Source of the DNA: Rubrivivax sp.
GTDB taxonomy: Bacteria; Pseudomonadota; Gammaproteobacteria; Burkholderiales; Burkholderiaceae_C
Direction: 5' to 3'
Length of the DNA stretch: 34,776 bases
Assembly (NCBI GenBank): GCA_016790435.1
Contig: JAEUPE010000284.1
Span: 1 to 34,776, forward strand
Numbering within the stretch: the stretch's first letter is position 1; every line of letters begins with the position of its first letter. A program made the position numbers and the translations under genes. Of the stretch, positions 16,017-26,780 are shown one piece after another. The notes below the pieces were generated by a model, which saw nothing but the letters and a program-made list of their open reading frames with translations, was not told the origin of the DNA and searched no databases.

Positions 16017-17834
16017 ATGAGCACCGTCGTCCTGGCCCGCAAGTACCGTCCGCGCAACTTCGCGCAGATGGTCGGCCAGGAGCACGTTGTCACTGCGCTC
16101 ACGCACGCCCTGACGCAGAACCGCCTGCACCATGCGTACCTCTTCACCGGCACGCGCGGCATCGGCAAGACCACCGTCTCGCGCATCCTGGCCAAGAGCC
16201 TGAACTGCACCGGGCCGGACGGCCAGGGCGGCATCACGGCCACGCCCTGCGGCGAGTGCCAGGCCTGCCGCGAGATCGACGCCGACCGCTACATCGACTA
16301 CATCGAACTCGACGCGGCGAGCAACCGCAGCATCGACGAGATCCGCGACCTCATCGAGCGTGCCGCCTACAAGCCGGGCATCGGCCGCTTCAAGGTCTTC
16401 ATGATCGACGAGGCGCACCAGCTCACCAAGGATGCGTTCAACGCGCTGCTGAAGACGCTGGAGGAGCCGCCTGAGTACCTGAAGTTCGTCCTCGCGACGA
16501 CCGACCCCGAGAAGATGCTGCCCACGGTGCTCAGCCGCTGCCTGCAGTTCAACCTGCGGCCGATGGCGCCCGACACCGTGCGCGCGCATCTCGCGCAGGT
16601 GCTGGCGGCCGAGGGCGTGGCACACGACGAGGCTTCGCTCAAGCTGCTCGGGCGCGCGGCGCGTGGCTCGATGCGCGACGGCCTTTCGCTCACCGACCAG
16701 GCGATTGCCTACGGGGGCGGCAAGCTGGAAGAGGGTGTCGTGCGCACCATGCTCGGCAGCGTCGAGCGGGGCCGCGCGCGCGAGCTCGTCGCCGCGCTCG
16801 CTGCGCGCGATGGCGCCGCGGTGCTGGCGCTCGTCGACGGCTTGCGCCAGCGCGGCCAGTCGGCCATCGGCACGCTCGACGAACTGGCCACGCTGCTGCA
16901 GCAGGCGGCCGTGGAACAGGTGGCGCCGGGTACGCTGGAGGCCGGCGACGCCGAGGCCGACGAGGCCCGAGCCGTGGCGCCCTTGCTGGCGCCGGACGAG
17001 ACCCAGCTGCTCTACAGCATGGCGCTGCATGGCCGAGCCGAACTGGCCTTGATGCCCGACGAACACTCAGCGCTGTCGATGGTGCTACTGCGCTTCCTGG
17101 CCTTTCCGAGCGAAGCAGCCGCGGCGCGCGATGCACGCAGCGCCCCGCTGCGGGCCCCCGCGCCGCCGACGAGCCGCAGCCCCGTGGCGACAAGCCGACC
17201 GCCGACGACGACAGCGGGCCACACCAACGGTGTGGCGGCGACCGGTGTCAGGCCGGCCGACCCTGAGGTGCCGAACCGGCCAGACGCCGCCGGCGCAACG
17301 CGCACGCACAACGGGCCGCCAGGGCATGAGACCGGTGACATGCGCGCCACGCCGGTTGAACCGCGTCCGCGATCTTCGGCCAGTCTGCCCGTCGTGGCAG
17401 CAGAGCCCGCGCCTTCCGCCACCGGTGTGCCACGCGCCCTCGGTGACCGCTGGTGCGCCATCGTGTCGTCTCTCATCGAACGCGGCAGCATTTCCGCGCT
17501 CGTGCGCGAGCTGGCTTGGTCGTCGGCCCTCGTGGCCCTCGACGAGGGCAGCACGCCGCCGACCTGGCGCCTCGTCGTCGAGCGCGAGACCTTGCGCCAG
17601 ACCGTGCTCGCCGACCGCCTGGCCGCGGCCATGGCGGCGGTCGTGGAAGGCGGCGCCAACCTGGAACTCGTGGCCGGCACGCCTGAAGATTCGCCGGCGC
17701 GGCGCGACGCGGCCGAGCGAGCGCGCCGGCAGGCAGAGGCCGAGGCCACGATCCAGGGCGACCCCGTGGTGCGCGAACTGCTCGCCACGTACAAGGGCGC
17801 GCGCATCGTGCCCGGGTCGATCAAGCCGATCTGA
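16017..17834 (+). CDS. dnaX: DNA polymerase III subunits gamma and tau
   Basis: Clamp-loader ATPase of the replicative polymerase, 605 residues. It opens with MSTVVLARKYRPRNFAQMVGQEH, then Walker A GTRGIGKTT (45-53). The zinc-binding cysteines are Cys64, 78, 81 and 84 in the insertion, with the DEAHQLTKDAFNALLKTLEEPP Walker B region, sensor 1 ATTDPEKM and the SRC arginine finger. A collar domain follows to about residue 360. An Ala/Pro/Thr-rich linker (about 365-475) leads to a C-terminal tau-type domain that binds the polymerase. No A-rich slippery heptamer is visible in the coding sequence, so a programmed frameshift making gamma, as in E. coli, is not supported. It begins the dnaX-ybaB-recR operon. 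Confidence 0.97.
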   Translation: MSTVVLARKYRPRNFAQMVGQEHVVTALTHALTQNRLHHAYLFTGTRGIGKTTVSRILAKSLNCTGPDGQGGITATPCGECQACREIDADRYIDYIELDAASNRSIDEIRDLIERAAYKPGIGRFKVFMIDEAHQLTKDAFNALLKTLEEPPEYLKFVLATTDPEKMLPTVLSRCLQFNLRPMAPDTVRAHLAQVLAAEGVAHDEASLKLLGRAARGSMRDGLSLTDQAIAYGGGKLEEGVVRTMLGSVERGRARELVAALAARDGAAVLALVDGLRQRGQSAIGTLDELATLLQQAAVEQVAPGTLEAGDAEADEARAVAPLLAPDETQLLYSMALHGRAELALMPDEHSALSMVLLRFLAFPSEAAAARDARSAPLRAPAPPTSRSPVATSRPPTTTAGHTNGVAATGVRPADPEVPNRPDAAGATRTHNGPPGHETGDMRATPVEPRPRSSASLPVVAAEPAPSATGVPRALGDRWCAIVSSLIERGSISALVRELAWSSALVALDEGSTPPTWRLVVERETLRQTVLADRLAAAMAAVVEGGANLELVAGTPEDSPARRDAAERARRQAEAEATIQGDPVVRELLATYKGARIVPGSIKPI

Positions 17835-17904
17835 GATAGGCCTCTTCTCGCCGACGCAACCGATCCGACCGACCCCACCGCAACCACCGACCTGAACGAA
17901 TCCG

Positions 17905-17910
17905 AAGGGA
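17905..17910 (+). promoter_or_regulatory. Ribosome binding site of ybaB
   Basis: AAGGGA with 7 bases to the ATG at 17918. It favours this start; a second ATG directly follows as codon 2. Confidence 0.5.
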
Positions 17911-17917
17911 CCACACC

Positions 17918-18244
17918 ATGATGAAGGGTCAGCTGGCCGGCCTGATGAAGCAGGCGCAGGCGATGCAGGAGAACATGAAGAAGGCGCAGGACGAGCTCGC
18001 CAACACCGAGGTCGAAGGCACTTCCGGCGCCGGCCTCGTGAAGGTGACGATGACCTGCCGGCACGACGTGAAGCGCGTGGCCATCGACCCGAGCGTGTTC
18101 GCAGACGACAAGGACATGCTCGAAGACCTCGTCGCCGCCGCGTTCAACGATGCCGTGCGCCGCGCCGAGGCCGTGAGCAGCGAGCGCATGGGCAAGCTCA
18201 CCGCCGGGATGCCTTTGCCGCCCGGCATGAAGTTTCCGTTCTGA
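17918..18244 (+). CDS. ybaB: YbaB/EbfC family nucleoid-associated protein
   Basis: Small DNA-binding, nucleoid-associated protein, 108 residues, the usual length. The sequence shows the helical N-terminus with Met/Gln/Lys repeats ([19 protein letters not shown]), the central [28 protein letters not shown] strand region and the C-terminal LPPGMKFPF typical of the family. It lies 83 bases after dnaX and 23 bases before the recR start, the conserved dnaX-ybaB-recR order. Confidence 0.96.
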   Translation: MMKGQLAGLMKQAQAMQENMKKAQDELANTEVEGTSGAGLVKVTMTCRHDVKRVAIDPSVFADDKDMLEDLVAAAFNDAVRRAEAVSSERMGKLTAGMPLPPGMKFPF

Positions 18245-18267
18245 AGCCCGCGGCGGGGCCCACCGAC

Positions 18268-18870
18268 GTGGCCGCCAGCGGGGCGAGGCGCGACGCGCTG
18301 GAAGAGCTGATCGAAGCGCTGCGGCGCCTGCCCGGCGTGGGCGTGAAGTCGGCGCAGCGCATGGCCTATCACCTGTTGCAGCATGACCGTCCGGCGGCGC
18401 AGGCGATCGCCGGAGCGCTGACGCACGCGATGCAGTCGGTGCGGCACTGCACGCGTTGCCACACGTTCACCGAGGCGGAACTGTGCAGCACCTGCGCCGA
18501 CCCGCGGCGCGACGCACGTCTGCTGGCGGTCGTCGAGTCGCCAGCCGACCAGGCGGCGCTCGAGCGCAGCGGCGGCTACAAGGGCCTGTACTTCGTGCTG
18601 ATGGGCCGCCTGAGCCCGCTGGATGGCATGGGCACGGTCGAGATCGGCGCCGAACGGCTGCTCGCGCGTGCGGCCGATGGCGTGGTCGAGGAGGTGGTGC
18701 TGGCCACCGGCTTCACGGCCGAGGGCGAGCTCACGGCGCAGGCGCTGGCGGCGGCGCTGAAGGCGCGCGGCCTGAAAGTGACCCGGCTGGCGCGGGGCGT
18801 GCCGGCCGGCAGCGACCTCGAGTACGTCGATCTGAGCACGATCGCGTATGCGCTGCACGATCGGCGCTGA
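18268..18870 (+). CDS. recR: Recombination mediator protein RecR
   Basis: With RecO and RecF, loads RecA onto SSB-coated single-stranded DNA at gaps; 200 residues, as expected. The N-terminal helix-hairpin-helix is [19 protein letters not shown]. The zinc finger has Cys61, Cys64, Cys73 and Cys76 ([13 protein letters not shown]). The Toprim domain ([38 protein letters not shown]) and the Walker-like C-terminus with [16 protein letters not shown] follow. The start is GTG at 18268; the only closer in-frame alternative is a CTG overlapping the ybaB stop. It is the last gene of the dnaX-ybaB-recR operon. Confidence 0.97.
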   Translation: MAASGARRDALEELIEALRRLPGVGVKSAQRMAYHLLQHDRPAAQAIAGALTHAMQSVRHCTRCHTFTEAELCSTCADPRRDARLLAVVESPADQAALERSGGYKGLYFVLMGRLSPLDGMGTVEIGAERLLARAADGVVEEVVLATGFTAEGELTAQALAAALKARGLKVTRLARGVPAGSDLEYVDLSTIAYALHDRR

Positions 18871-18962
18871 TCAGCCCTGAATGAACCTGAGTGGCGCCGA
18901 GGCCCACCTTCGCGGGCGGTCGCCAGAGAGTGTTCGATCCTGGGGGACCCGCGCTTCGGACC

Positions 18963-19781
18963 TCAGGCCGCCACCGCCGCGCGGTAGGCGTGCCAAGAGG
19001 CGTGCCCGATCACCGGGGCCACCACCACGAGCCCGATGAACCATGGAGCCATCGCGGTGAACGTGATGGCCGCGATCAACGCGCCCCAGAAGAACATCAC
19101 AGGCGTCTGCGTCAAGACCAGGCGCAGGCTGGTCAAGGCGGCCGTGATGGCATCGGTGGATCGATCCAGCAGCATCGGCATGCTGACGACGCTGACCGAG
19201 AAGATCAACGTCGCGAAGATCGCGCCGACGATCGCCCAGGCGACGATGAAGGTGATGTTCTCGGGGTCGAACAGCGCGGCAATCGAGCCTTTGAAGTCCG
19301 GCATGCCGTCGAAGGTGACGGCGAAGATGACGAGCGTCGAGCGCGCCCACAGCATCTCCAGCACGAGCAGCACGAAGGCGAAGATGCCGAGCTGTCCCAT
19401 GCGTGAGTCCCAGGCCATCAGCGAAGCGCCGAAGTCGGGCCGACGGCCGGCCTGCAGTTCGCGGCTGACGTGGTAGAGGCCGAGGCAGAGGAACGGCGCG
19501 ACGAGCAGGAAACCGGCCGAAAGTGCCAGCAGGTAGGCCGGCGCATGCTCGTAGGCTCTCATGAGCGCCCAGCCCATCACCATGAAGCAGCCGCCATAGA
19601 ACAGGCCGATGGCCGGTGCGCGTCGGAAGTCGGCCCAGCCCAGGGCCAGCCAGCGCAGCGGATCGGCAAAGCCTAGCGGGCGCAGCACGATGGCCGGACG
19701 CACCTCCGGCGCCGCCGCGGTGGCGGCAGCGAGCTCGGGCAGCGGGGCGGGCGGGGACGGCGATGGGGCTTCGGGGCTCAC
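18963..19781 (-). CDS. DUF2189 family integral membrane protein
   Basis: A 272-residue membrane protein with an Ala/Pro-rich cytoplasmic N-terminus (about 25 residues) and about six transmembrane helices, matching the DUF2189 family of proteobacteria. Conserved family features include the segment around WLALGWADFRRAPAIGLFYG, the loop SRELQAGRRPDFGASLMAW and the GHASWHAYRA end. No catalytic motif is recognisable and the function is unknown. The start is a GTG at 19781 without an obvious ribosome binding site. It converges with recR across 92 bases and is divergent from the MFS gene. Confidence 0.85.
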   Translation of the reverse strand: MSPEAPSPSPPAPLPELAAATAAAPEVRPAIVLRPLGFADPLRWLALGWADFRRAPAIGLFYGGCFMVMGWALMRAYEHAPAYLLALSAGFLLVAPFLCLGLYHVSRELQAGRRPDFGASLMAWDSRMGQLGIFAFVLLVLEMLWARSTLVIFAVTFDGMPDFKGSIAALFDPENITFIVAWAIVGAIFATLIFSVSVVSMPMLLDRSTDAITAALTSLRLVLTQTPVMFFWGALIAAITFTAMAPWFIGLVVVAPVIGHASWHAYRAAVAA

Positions 19782-19995
19782 ATAGGCAGCCTAGGCATTG
19801 CGGCCGGCGGCGTCCAGTGGGGCCGCCCCGGGGGGGCGGAGCCGAGAGGTGCACCGATGGCCAAGCTTGCCACCCACTCGCCGGCTTCGATCTGCGCCCG
19901 TCGACCCTGCAAGGATGCTGGTGCGACGCGCCGCCTCGGGACGCAGCGCCTTCGATGTGGTGGAATGCTTCGCACCACCGCAAGGGCGACTCCCC
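19782..19995. other. Divergent intergenic region, DUF2189 gene / MFS gene
   Basis: These 214 bases contain no supported gene. Two inverted repeats are visible: a GC-only hairpin CCGCCCC/GGGGCGG at 19823-19839, which includes a run of seven G, and GTGGTG...CACCAC at 19957-19978, 17 bases before the MFS ATG. The second could be an operator or an mRNA hairpin near the ribosome binding region. Confidence 0.4.
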
Positions 19996-21204
19996 ATGCC
20001 ACGCTCCCTCACCCTGCTGCTGAACGTGGCCCATGCGCTGGACCACCTCTTCCTGCTCATCTTCGCCACCTCGGTAGCCACCATCGCACTCGAGTTCGGC
20101 TTCGCGCGCTGGGAGGACCTGATGCCCTACGGCGTGGGCGCCTTCGTCATGTTCGGTCTCGGTTCGCTGCCGGCAGGGCGCCTGGGTGACCTTTGGGGTC
20201 GCCGCCGCATGATGCTCGTCTTCTTCTTCGGCATCGGCGCGGCCTCGCTGCTGGTGGCGCTGACGCGCAATGCCTGGCAGATGGCTGCGGCTCTGACGCT
20301 GCTGGGCACTTTCTCGGCGATCTACCACCCCGTGGGCATCCCGATGCTCGTGCAGCGCGCGCCGAACCCCGGCGCCACGATCGGGGTCAACGGGCTGGCG
20401 GGCAACCTCGGCATCGCCGCCGCAGCCATCGTCACCGGGTTCCTCGTGCAGTGGATCGGCTGGCGCGCGGCCTTCGTCGTGCCGGGCGTGGTATCCATCG
20501 CTTGCGGCTTCGCTTTCATGGCCTTCGCGCCGCGCGAGACAGAGCCGCCGGCCGCGCGCGCACGCAAGGCCGGTGTCGACCTGCCGGCACCGTTGCTGGC
20601 GCGCGTCTTCGCGGTGATGACGGCCGCCGCCGCCTCGGGGGGACTGCTCTTCAACATGACGACCAACGGCAACAGCCAGTTGCTGGCCGAACGAATGCGC
20701 GGCGTGGTGGAGGACCCGGCCACGCTCGGCACGCTGCTCGCGGCCGTTTACGCTGTATCTTCGCTGGCGCAGGTGGTGGTCGGGCGGCTGATCGACCGCA
20801 TGCCGTTGAAGCGGCTTTACCTCTCGATCGCGCTCATGCAGGTGCCGCTGCTCCTGCTGGCGGCGCAGGCGCAGGGCTGGTGGCTCTACGTCGCGCTGAT
20901 CGGTGTGATGGTGCTGGTGTTCGGCGCCATCCCTTTCACCGACGCCATGATCGTGCGCTACGTCGATGACCGCATGCGCTCGCGCGTGGCGGGCATGCGG
21001 CTCACCGTGTCCATCGGCATCAGCTCGATGGCCGTCTGGCTGCTCGGCCCGGCCGTCAAGGCCGCGGGCTTCTCGACGCTGATGCTGGCGCTCGCCGGCG
21101 TGGCCCTGCTCACGAGCGCCATCGTGTCCTGGTTGCCGGGCGACGCTGCGGTGGAGCGGGCACGCGCGGCTGCGGCCGCAGGTGCCCCTGCCGGGGCGGA
21201 TTGA
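19996..21204 (+). CDS. Major facilitator superfamily transporter, Fsr-like
   Basis: A 402-residue inner-membrane transporter with about twelve hydrophobic segments. MFS motif A is present between helices 2 and 3 (PAGRLGDLWGRRRMM). The stretch TFSAIYHPVGIPMLVQRAPNPG, with its YHPxG motif, resembles the fosmidomycin-resistance (Fsr) branch of the superfamily, so an efflux role is a reasonable but unproven inference; substrate unknown. The ATG at 19996 was chosen because MPRSLTLLLNVAHALDHL starts directly before helix 1; the upstream open extension is hydrophilic and unsupported. It is a single gene, divergent from the DUF2189 gene and convergent with lspA across 54 bases. Confidence 0.88.
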   Translation: MPRSLTLLLNVAHALDHLFLLIFATSVATIALEFGFARWEDLMPYGVGAFVMFGLGSLPAGRLGDLWGRRRMMLVFFFGIGAASLLVALTRNAWQMAAALTLLGTFSAIYHPVGIPMLVQRAPNPGATIGVNGLAGNLGIAAAAIVTGFLVQWIGWRAAFVVPGVVSIACGFAFMAFAPRETEPPAARARKAGVDLPAPLLARVFAVMTAAAASGGLLFNMTTNGNSQLLAERMRGVVEDPATLGTLLAAVYAVSSLAQVVVGRLIDRMPLKRLYLSIALMQVPLLLLAAQAQGWWLYVALIGVMVLVFGAIPFTDAMIVRYVDDRMRSRVAGMRLTVSIGISSMAVWLLGPAVKAAGFSTLMLALAGVALLTSAIVSWLPGDAAVERARAAAAAGAPAGAD

Positions 21205-21258
21205 CGGCCCGCCCGGCAGAGGGTCCTCTATCCCGCTCCTGCGCGGGCCCGACGGCCC

Positions 21259-21785
21259 TCAACTCGGCGAGCGGCGAACGCGCAGCAACTCGTCGAGGAT
21301 CAGGCAGGCCGCCCCCAGTGTGATGGCACTGTCGGCGAGGTTGAAGCTGGGGAAGAAGCCGCCGTGGAAGATCGGCTGCAGGAAGGCGAAGCGGAACTGC
21401 AGGAAGTCGACGACGTAGCCATGCAGCAGGCGGTCGACGACGTTGCCTAACGCGCCGCCCATGATCATCGTCACCGCGAAGCAGAAGAGCTTCTGCTGCG
21501 GGTGGGCGCGGATCATCCAAACGATGAAGCCCGACACCACCACGCCGAGCACGACGAAGAACCAGCGCTGCCAGCCCGAGGCGCCGGCCAGGAAGTTGAA
21601 CGCAGCGCCTGCGTTGTGCACGCGCACGAGGTTGAAGAACGAAGTCACCGGCCGCACGTCGCCATGCTGGAACTGCTGCAGCACGAGCGTCTTTGTCACC
21701 TGGTCGGCCGCGATGACGAGCACCGCGAGACCCAACCAGAAGACAATCCCCGGCGTGCCGGCGCGCCGGCCGTGGAACAAGGCCA

Positions 21786-21786
<1 letters not shown>
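21259..21786 (-). CDS. lspA: Lipoprotein signal peptidase II
   Basis: Aspartic membrane protease that removes the signal peptide from diacylglyceryl-modified prolipoproteins; 175 residues. It has four transmembrane segments, the family motif around [29 protein letters not shown] and the two catalytic aspartates, Asp118 in [11 protein letters not shown] and Asp152 in [14 protein letters not shown]. Its ATG shares one base with the ileS stop (TGATG), so translation is coupled to ileS. A longer frame open upstream runs antisense to none of its neighbours' motifs and is rejected. The ileS-lspA order is standard in proteobacteria. Confidence 0.97.
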
Positions 21787-24674
<2,888 letters not shown>

Positions 24675-24972
24675 CGTGCAACTCGCGGGAGCCGGTTCGG
24701 CGCAGCCTGCGCGCAACCGGTGGAGGAGGAGGGGATCTGCGGCCGGTGGCTTGGCACACGTGCCGCCGCGCATCCGCGGCGCGGCAGTCGCGAGCCCGAT
24801 CACCCCGTGCTTGGGGTTTGTCGGCCCTTCCGTGCCATCGGTGCCTTCAGCGAGGCGCGCGAATAATTCGGTCGCGTGTCGATTGCCGGCGCGTGGTAGC
24901 GTGCCAGCGCTGGCAAAGGACGGTCGGGCTGCTGCGTTGCATGGACTTGCATTCTATCGGGGCGGCCGGGCG
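24675..24972. other. Divergent intergenic region, ileS / first MipA gene
   Basis: These 298 bases contain the ileS leader and the promoter region of the first MipA gene, and no supported gene. Visible structure: a hairpin GGCAC/GTGCC at 24753-24764; a second, overlapping hairpin at 24761-24786 (TGCCGCCGCG with CGCGG and CGGCA); a perfect 14-base palindrome at 24902-24915; and a minus-strand TAGAAT at 24951-24956, which could be a -10 element for ileS with a leader of about 270 bases. Confidence 0.4.
24902..24915. promoter_or_regulatory. 14-base perfect palindrome, candidate operator
   Basis: TGCCAGCGCTGGCA is its own reverse complement. It lies 57 bases before the GTG chosen for the first MipA gene and on the far side of the ileS leader. 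Such symmetry suits a dimeric regulator, but no regulator can be named. Confidence 0.35.
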
Positions 24973-25803
24973 GTGACGTGGTTGTGCGCGGTCGCATGGC
25001 TGATCCTGGCTCTTGGCGCATCGACGGCGCAGGCCGACGAGGCACCTCGCAGCGACTCCGAGGAGGCGCCAACCCCACGGCCGTGGGATGCGGCGCTCGG
25101 CTTCGTGACCAGCTACGCGCCGGAATACGCTGGCTCGAGCCGCTGGCGCCTGGGCGTTCGGCCCGGTGGCTGGGTGCGTTGGGGCCGCGTCAGCATCGCG
25201 TCGCGCAGCGCCTTCGTGTCCCGCAGCGCAGAGCCGGTGAGCGGTGGGGGATTGCGCTTCGACCTGTCACCGAACGAGCGCCTTCGCATCGGCCTGGGCT
25301 TGCGGCACGACAGCGGTCGGCAGGAGTCGGACAGCAACGACCTGCGTGGCCTGGGCGATGTGCGCGCCACGGTGCGCGTGCGCATCGGGGCCTCGTATCC
25401 GCTCGAAAGCGGGTGGCGCCTCGGCTCCGCGGTCAGCATCGACGCCCTGGGTCGTGGCGGCGGCACGGTCGGTGACGTCAACATCGGCCGCGGCTTCCCG
25501 CTCGGCCCAAGCACGAGCGGCAGCGTCGGCGCCACGTTGAGCTTCGGCAATCGACGCCACATGCGCGCCTTCTACGGGGTTTCGCAGGAGCAGTCCGCGC
25601 GCTCGGGCTACGAGGTCTACGAACCCGACGAAGGCGCACGCGACATCTCGGTATCGGCCGGGCTGCGCCATGCGCTGAGCCGGCAGTGGTTCGCCTTTGG
25701 CGGCATCAGCGCCGCGCGGCTGGTCGGGCCGGCGGCGGCCAGCCCGTTCGTTCGCGAACCGACGAGTTGGGCGATCAGCGCCGGCCTGGCCTATCGCTTC
25801 TAG
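24973..25803 (+). CDS. MipA/OmpV family outer-membrane protein (copy 1)
   Basis: Predicted outer-membrane beta-barrel scaffold/porin-like protein of the MipA/OmpV family, 276 residues. The N-terminus TWLCAVAWLILALGASTAQA is a signal peptide with a likely AQA cleavage site. The mature part opens with WDAALGFVTSYAPEYAGSS, matching the family opening with its YAPxYxGS. Alternating amphipathic strands follow, and the C-terminus AYRF ends in Phe, the BAM-recognised signal. The GTG at 24973 was chosen because it places the signal peptide at the start; the long upstream open frame runs across the ileS start and is rejected. Similarity to the next gene over the whole mature length (GRVSIA, LSP-ERLR, GRQES, ALGRGGG, RLVGPAAASP) shows a tandem duplication. 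Confidence 0.85.
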   Translation: MTWLCAVAWLILALGASTAQADEAPRSDSEEAPTPRPWDAALGFVTSYAPEYAGSSRWRLGVRPGGWVRWGRVSIASRSAFVSRSAEPVSGGGLRFDLSPNERLRIGLGLRHDSGRQESDSNDLRGLGDVRATVRVRIGASYPLESGWRLGSAVSIDALGRGGGTVGDVNIGRGFPLGPSTSGSVGATLSFGNRRHMRAFYGVSQEQSARSGYEVYEPDEGARDISVSAGLRHALSRQWFAFGGISAARLVGPAAASPFVREPTSWAISAGLAYRF

Positions 25804-25818
25804 GCCCCGACGAGCCTG

Positions 25819-25835
25819 CTTAAGGGGCACTTAAG
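25819..25835 (+). promoter_or_regulatory. CTTAAG-N5-CTTAAG direct repeat, PmrA/BasR-type box
   Basis: Two identical CTTAAG hexamers (25819-25824 and 25830-25835) are separated by five bases, an 11-base period that puts both on one face of the helix. This is exactly the layout of the PmrA (BasR) response-regulator box that controls LPS-modification and polymyxin-response genes in enterobacteria. It lies 84 bases before the second MipA gene. A/T-rich hexamers stand out in this GC-rich DNA. No strong -10 hexamer follows at the expected distance. Confidence 0.55.
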
Positions 25836-25919
25836 GCCGGCGCGACATGCTCCGGCGGCGCGTCGCGTGGCGACCCGCTGCAATGCGGGCGCCGAAGAGT
25901 CCCGTCGAGTTGAAGTCCG

Positions 25920-26780
25920 ATGAAGCTCTTGCCGCTGACGCTGGCCTGCCTTGTTCTCGCGGGAACGTCCTGGCAGGGCGCTCGTGCCGAATCGACCGAC
26001 GGTGCGCCCGCCCCACAGGCCGCCCGCGTCGACGAAGACAAGCTTCCCTCCGCCAGGAGAAGCTGGGATGCGGCGATCGGTGGCGTGCTGGTGTATGCGC
26101 CCGACTTCGCGGGTTCCGACAACCAGCGCCTGCGCCTGAACCCTGGCTTCTACCTGCGCTACGGCCGCGTCAGCATCGCGACGCGCAGCGGCTTTCGCAG
26201 CGCGGGCGATCCGAGCGAACGCGCCGGTCTGCGCATCGACCTCTCGCCGAGCGAGCGCCTGCGCTTCGCCGTGGGGTTGCGCTACGACGCCGGCCGGCAG
26301 GAGTCCAGCAGCGAAGGGCTGAAGGGCATGGGAGACGTGCCCAGCACGGTGCGCGTACGCATGATGGGCTCCTACCGCCTCGGCGACGGATGGAGTGCGG
26401 GCAGTGCCGTGCTGCTGGATGCGCTGGGGCGCGGCGGCGGTTGGCAGGGCGATGTGAGCGCCGGGCGCGAGATGCGGTTCAGCGCCGACACGACCTGGAG
26501 CTTCGGGGCGGCGCTGGCCTTCGCCGGTGACCGCCACCTGCAGACCTACTTCGGCGTCACCGACGAACAGGCGACGAGGACCGGGTATCCGATCTACGAG
26601 CCACGCTCCGGCCTGCGCGACATCTCGGCTCACGTCAACGCGCGCACCGAACTCGGCGGCAGCTGGCACGCGTTCTATGGCGCCAATGTGTCGCGCCTTC
26701 TCGGCCCGGCGGCGGCCAGTCCTCTCACCAGACAGCCGAACGCCTGGGGCCTCAACGCGGGTCTGGCCTACCGCTTCTGA
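25920..26780 (+). CDS. MipA/OmpV family outer-membrane protein (copy 2)
   Basis: A 286-residue MipA/OmpV-type outer-membrane protein. The signal peptide is MKLLPLTLACLVLAGTSWQGARA, with likely cleavage after ARA. A short acidic/Pro-rich segment leads to WDAAIGGVLVYAPDFAGSD, then repeated beta-strands and a C-terminal AYRF. It closely resembles the gene directly upstream, with both sharing the terminal GPAAASP...GLAYRF block. MipA family members are known as outer-membrane scaffolds for murein hydrolase MltA, and some relatives act in envelope stress or antimicrobial-peptide sensing; which applies here is unknown. A PmrA-like box precedes it, suggesting envelope-stress control separate from copy 1. 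Its last 29 bases overlap the end of ribF on the other strand. Confidence 0.88.
   Translation: MKLLPLTLACLVLAGTSWQGARAESTDGAPAPQAARVDEDKLPSARRSWDAAIGGVLVYAPDFAGSDNQRLRLNPGFYLRYGRVSIATRSGFRSAGDPSERAGLRIDLSPSERLRFAVGLRYDAGRQESSSEGLKGMGDVPSTVRVRMMGSYRLGDGWSAGSAVLLDALGRGGGWQGDVSAGREMRFSADTTWSFGAALAFAGDRHLQTYFGVTDEQATRTGYPIYEPRSGLRDISAHVNARTELGGSWHAFYGANVSRLLGPAAASPLTRQPNAWGLNAGLAYRF

Noticed and set aside
14697-17066. A long minus-strand frame spanning purM-like, the intergenic gap and dnaX.
   Set aside because: It crosses two real genes in wrong frames, including antisense to dnaX, and shows no protein family features.
16017-17834. A programmed -1 frameshift in dnaX to make gamma.
   Set aside because: No A-rich slippery heptamer such as A AAA AAG is present; gamma could only arise by another mechanism.
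19823-19839. The GC-only hairpin with a run of seven G as a transcription terminator.
   Set aside because: It lies between divergent genes, where no transcript should end, and has no T-run; it is more likely a composition effect.
24885-24915. A sigma-54 promoter (TGGCACG-type) on the minus strand overlapping the palindrome.
   Set aside because: TGGCACG is present, but the -12 element is CACGC with its GC one base out of register; the required TTGC is missing.
24675-24972. A T-box riboswitch in front of ileS.
   Set aside because: The leader lacks the conserved T-box sequence and a codon-specifier stem; T-boxes are also not typical of betaproteobacteria.
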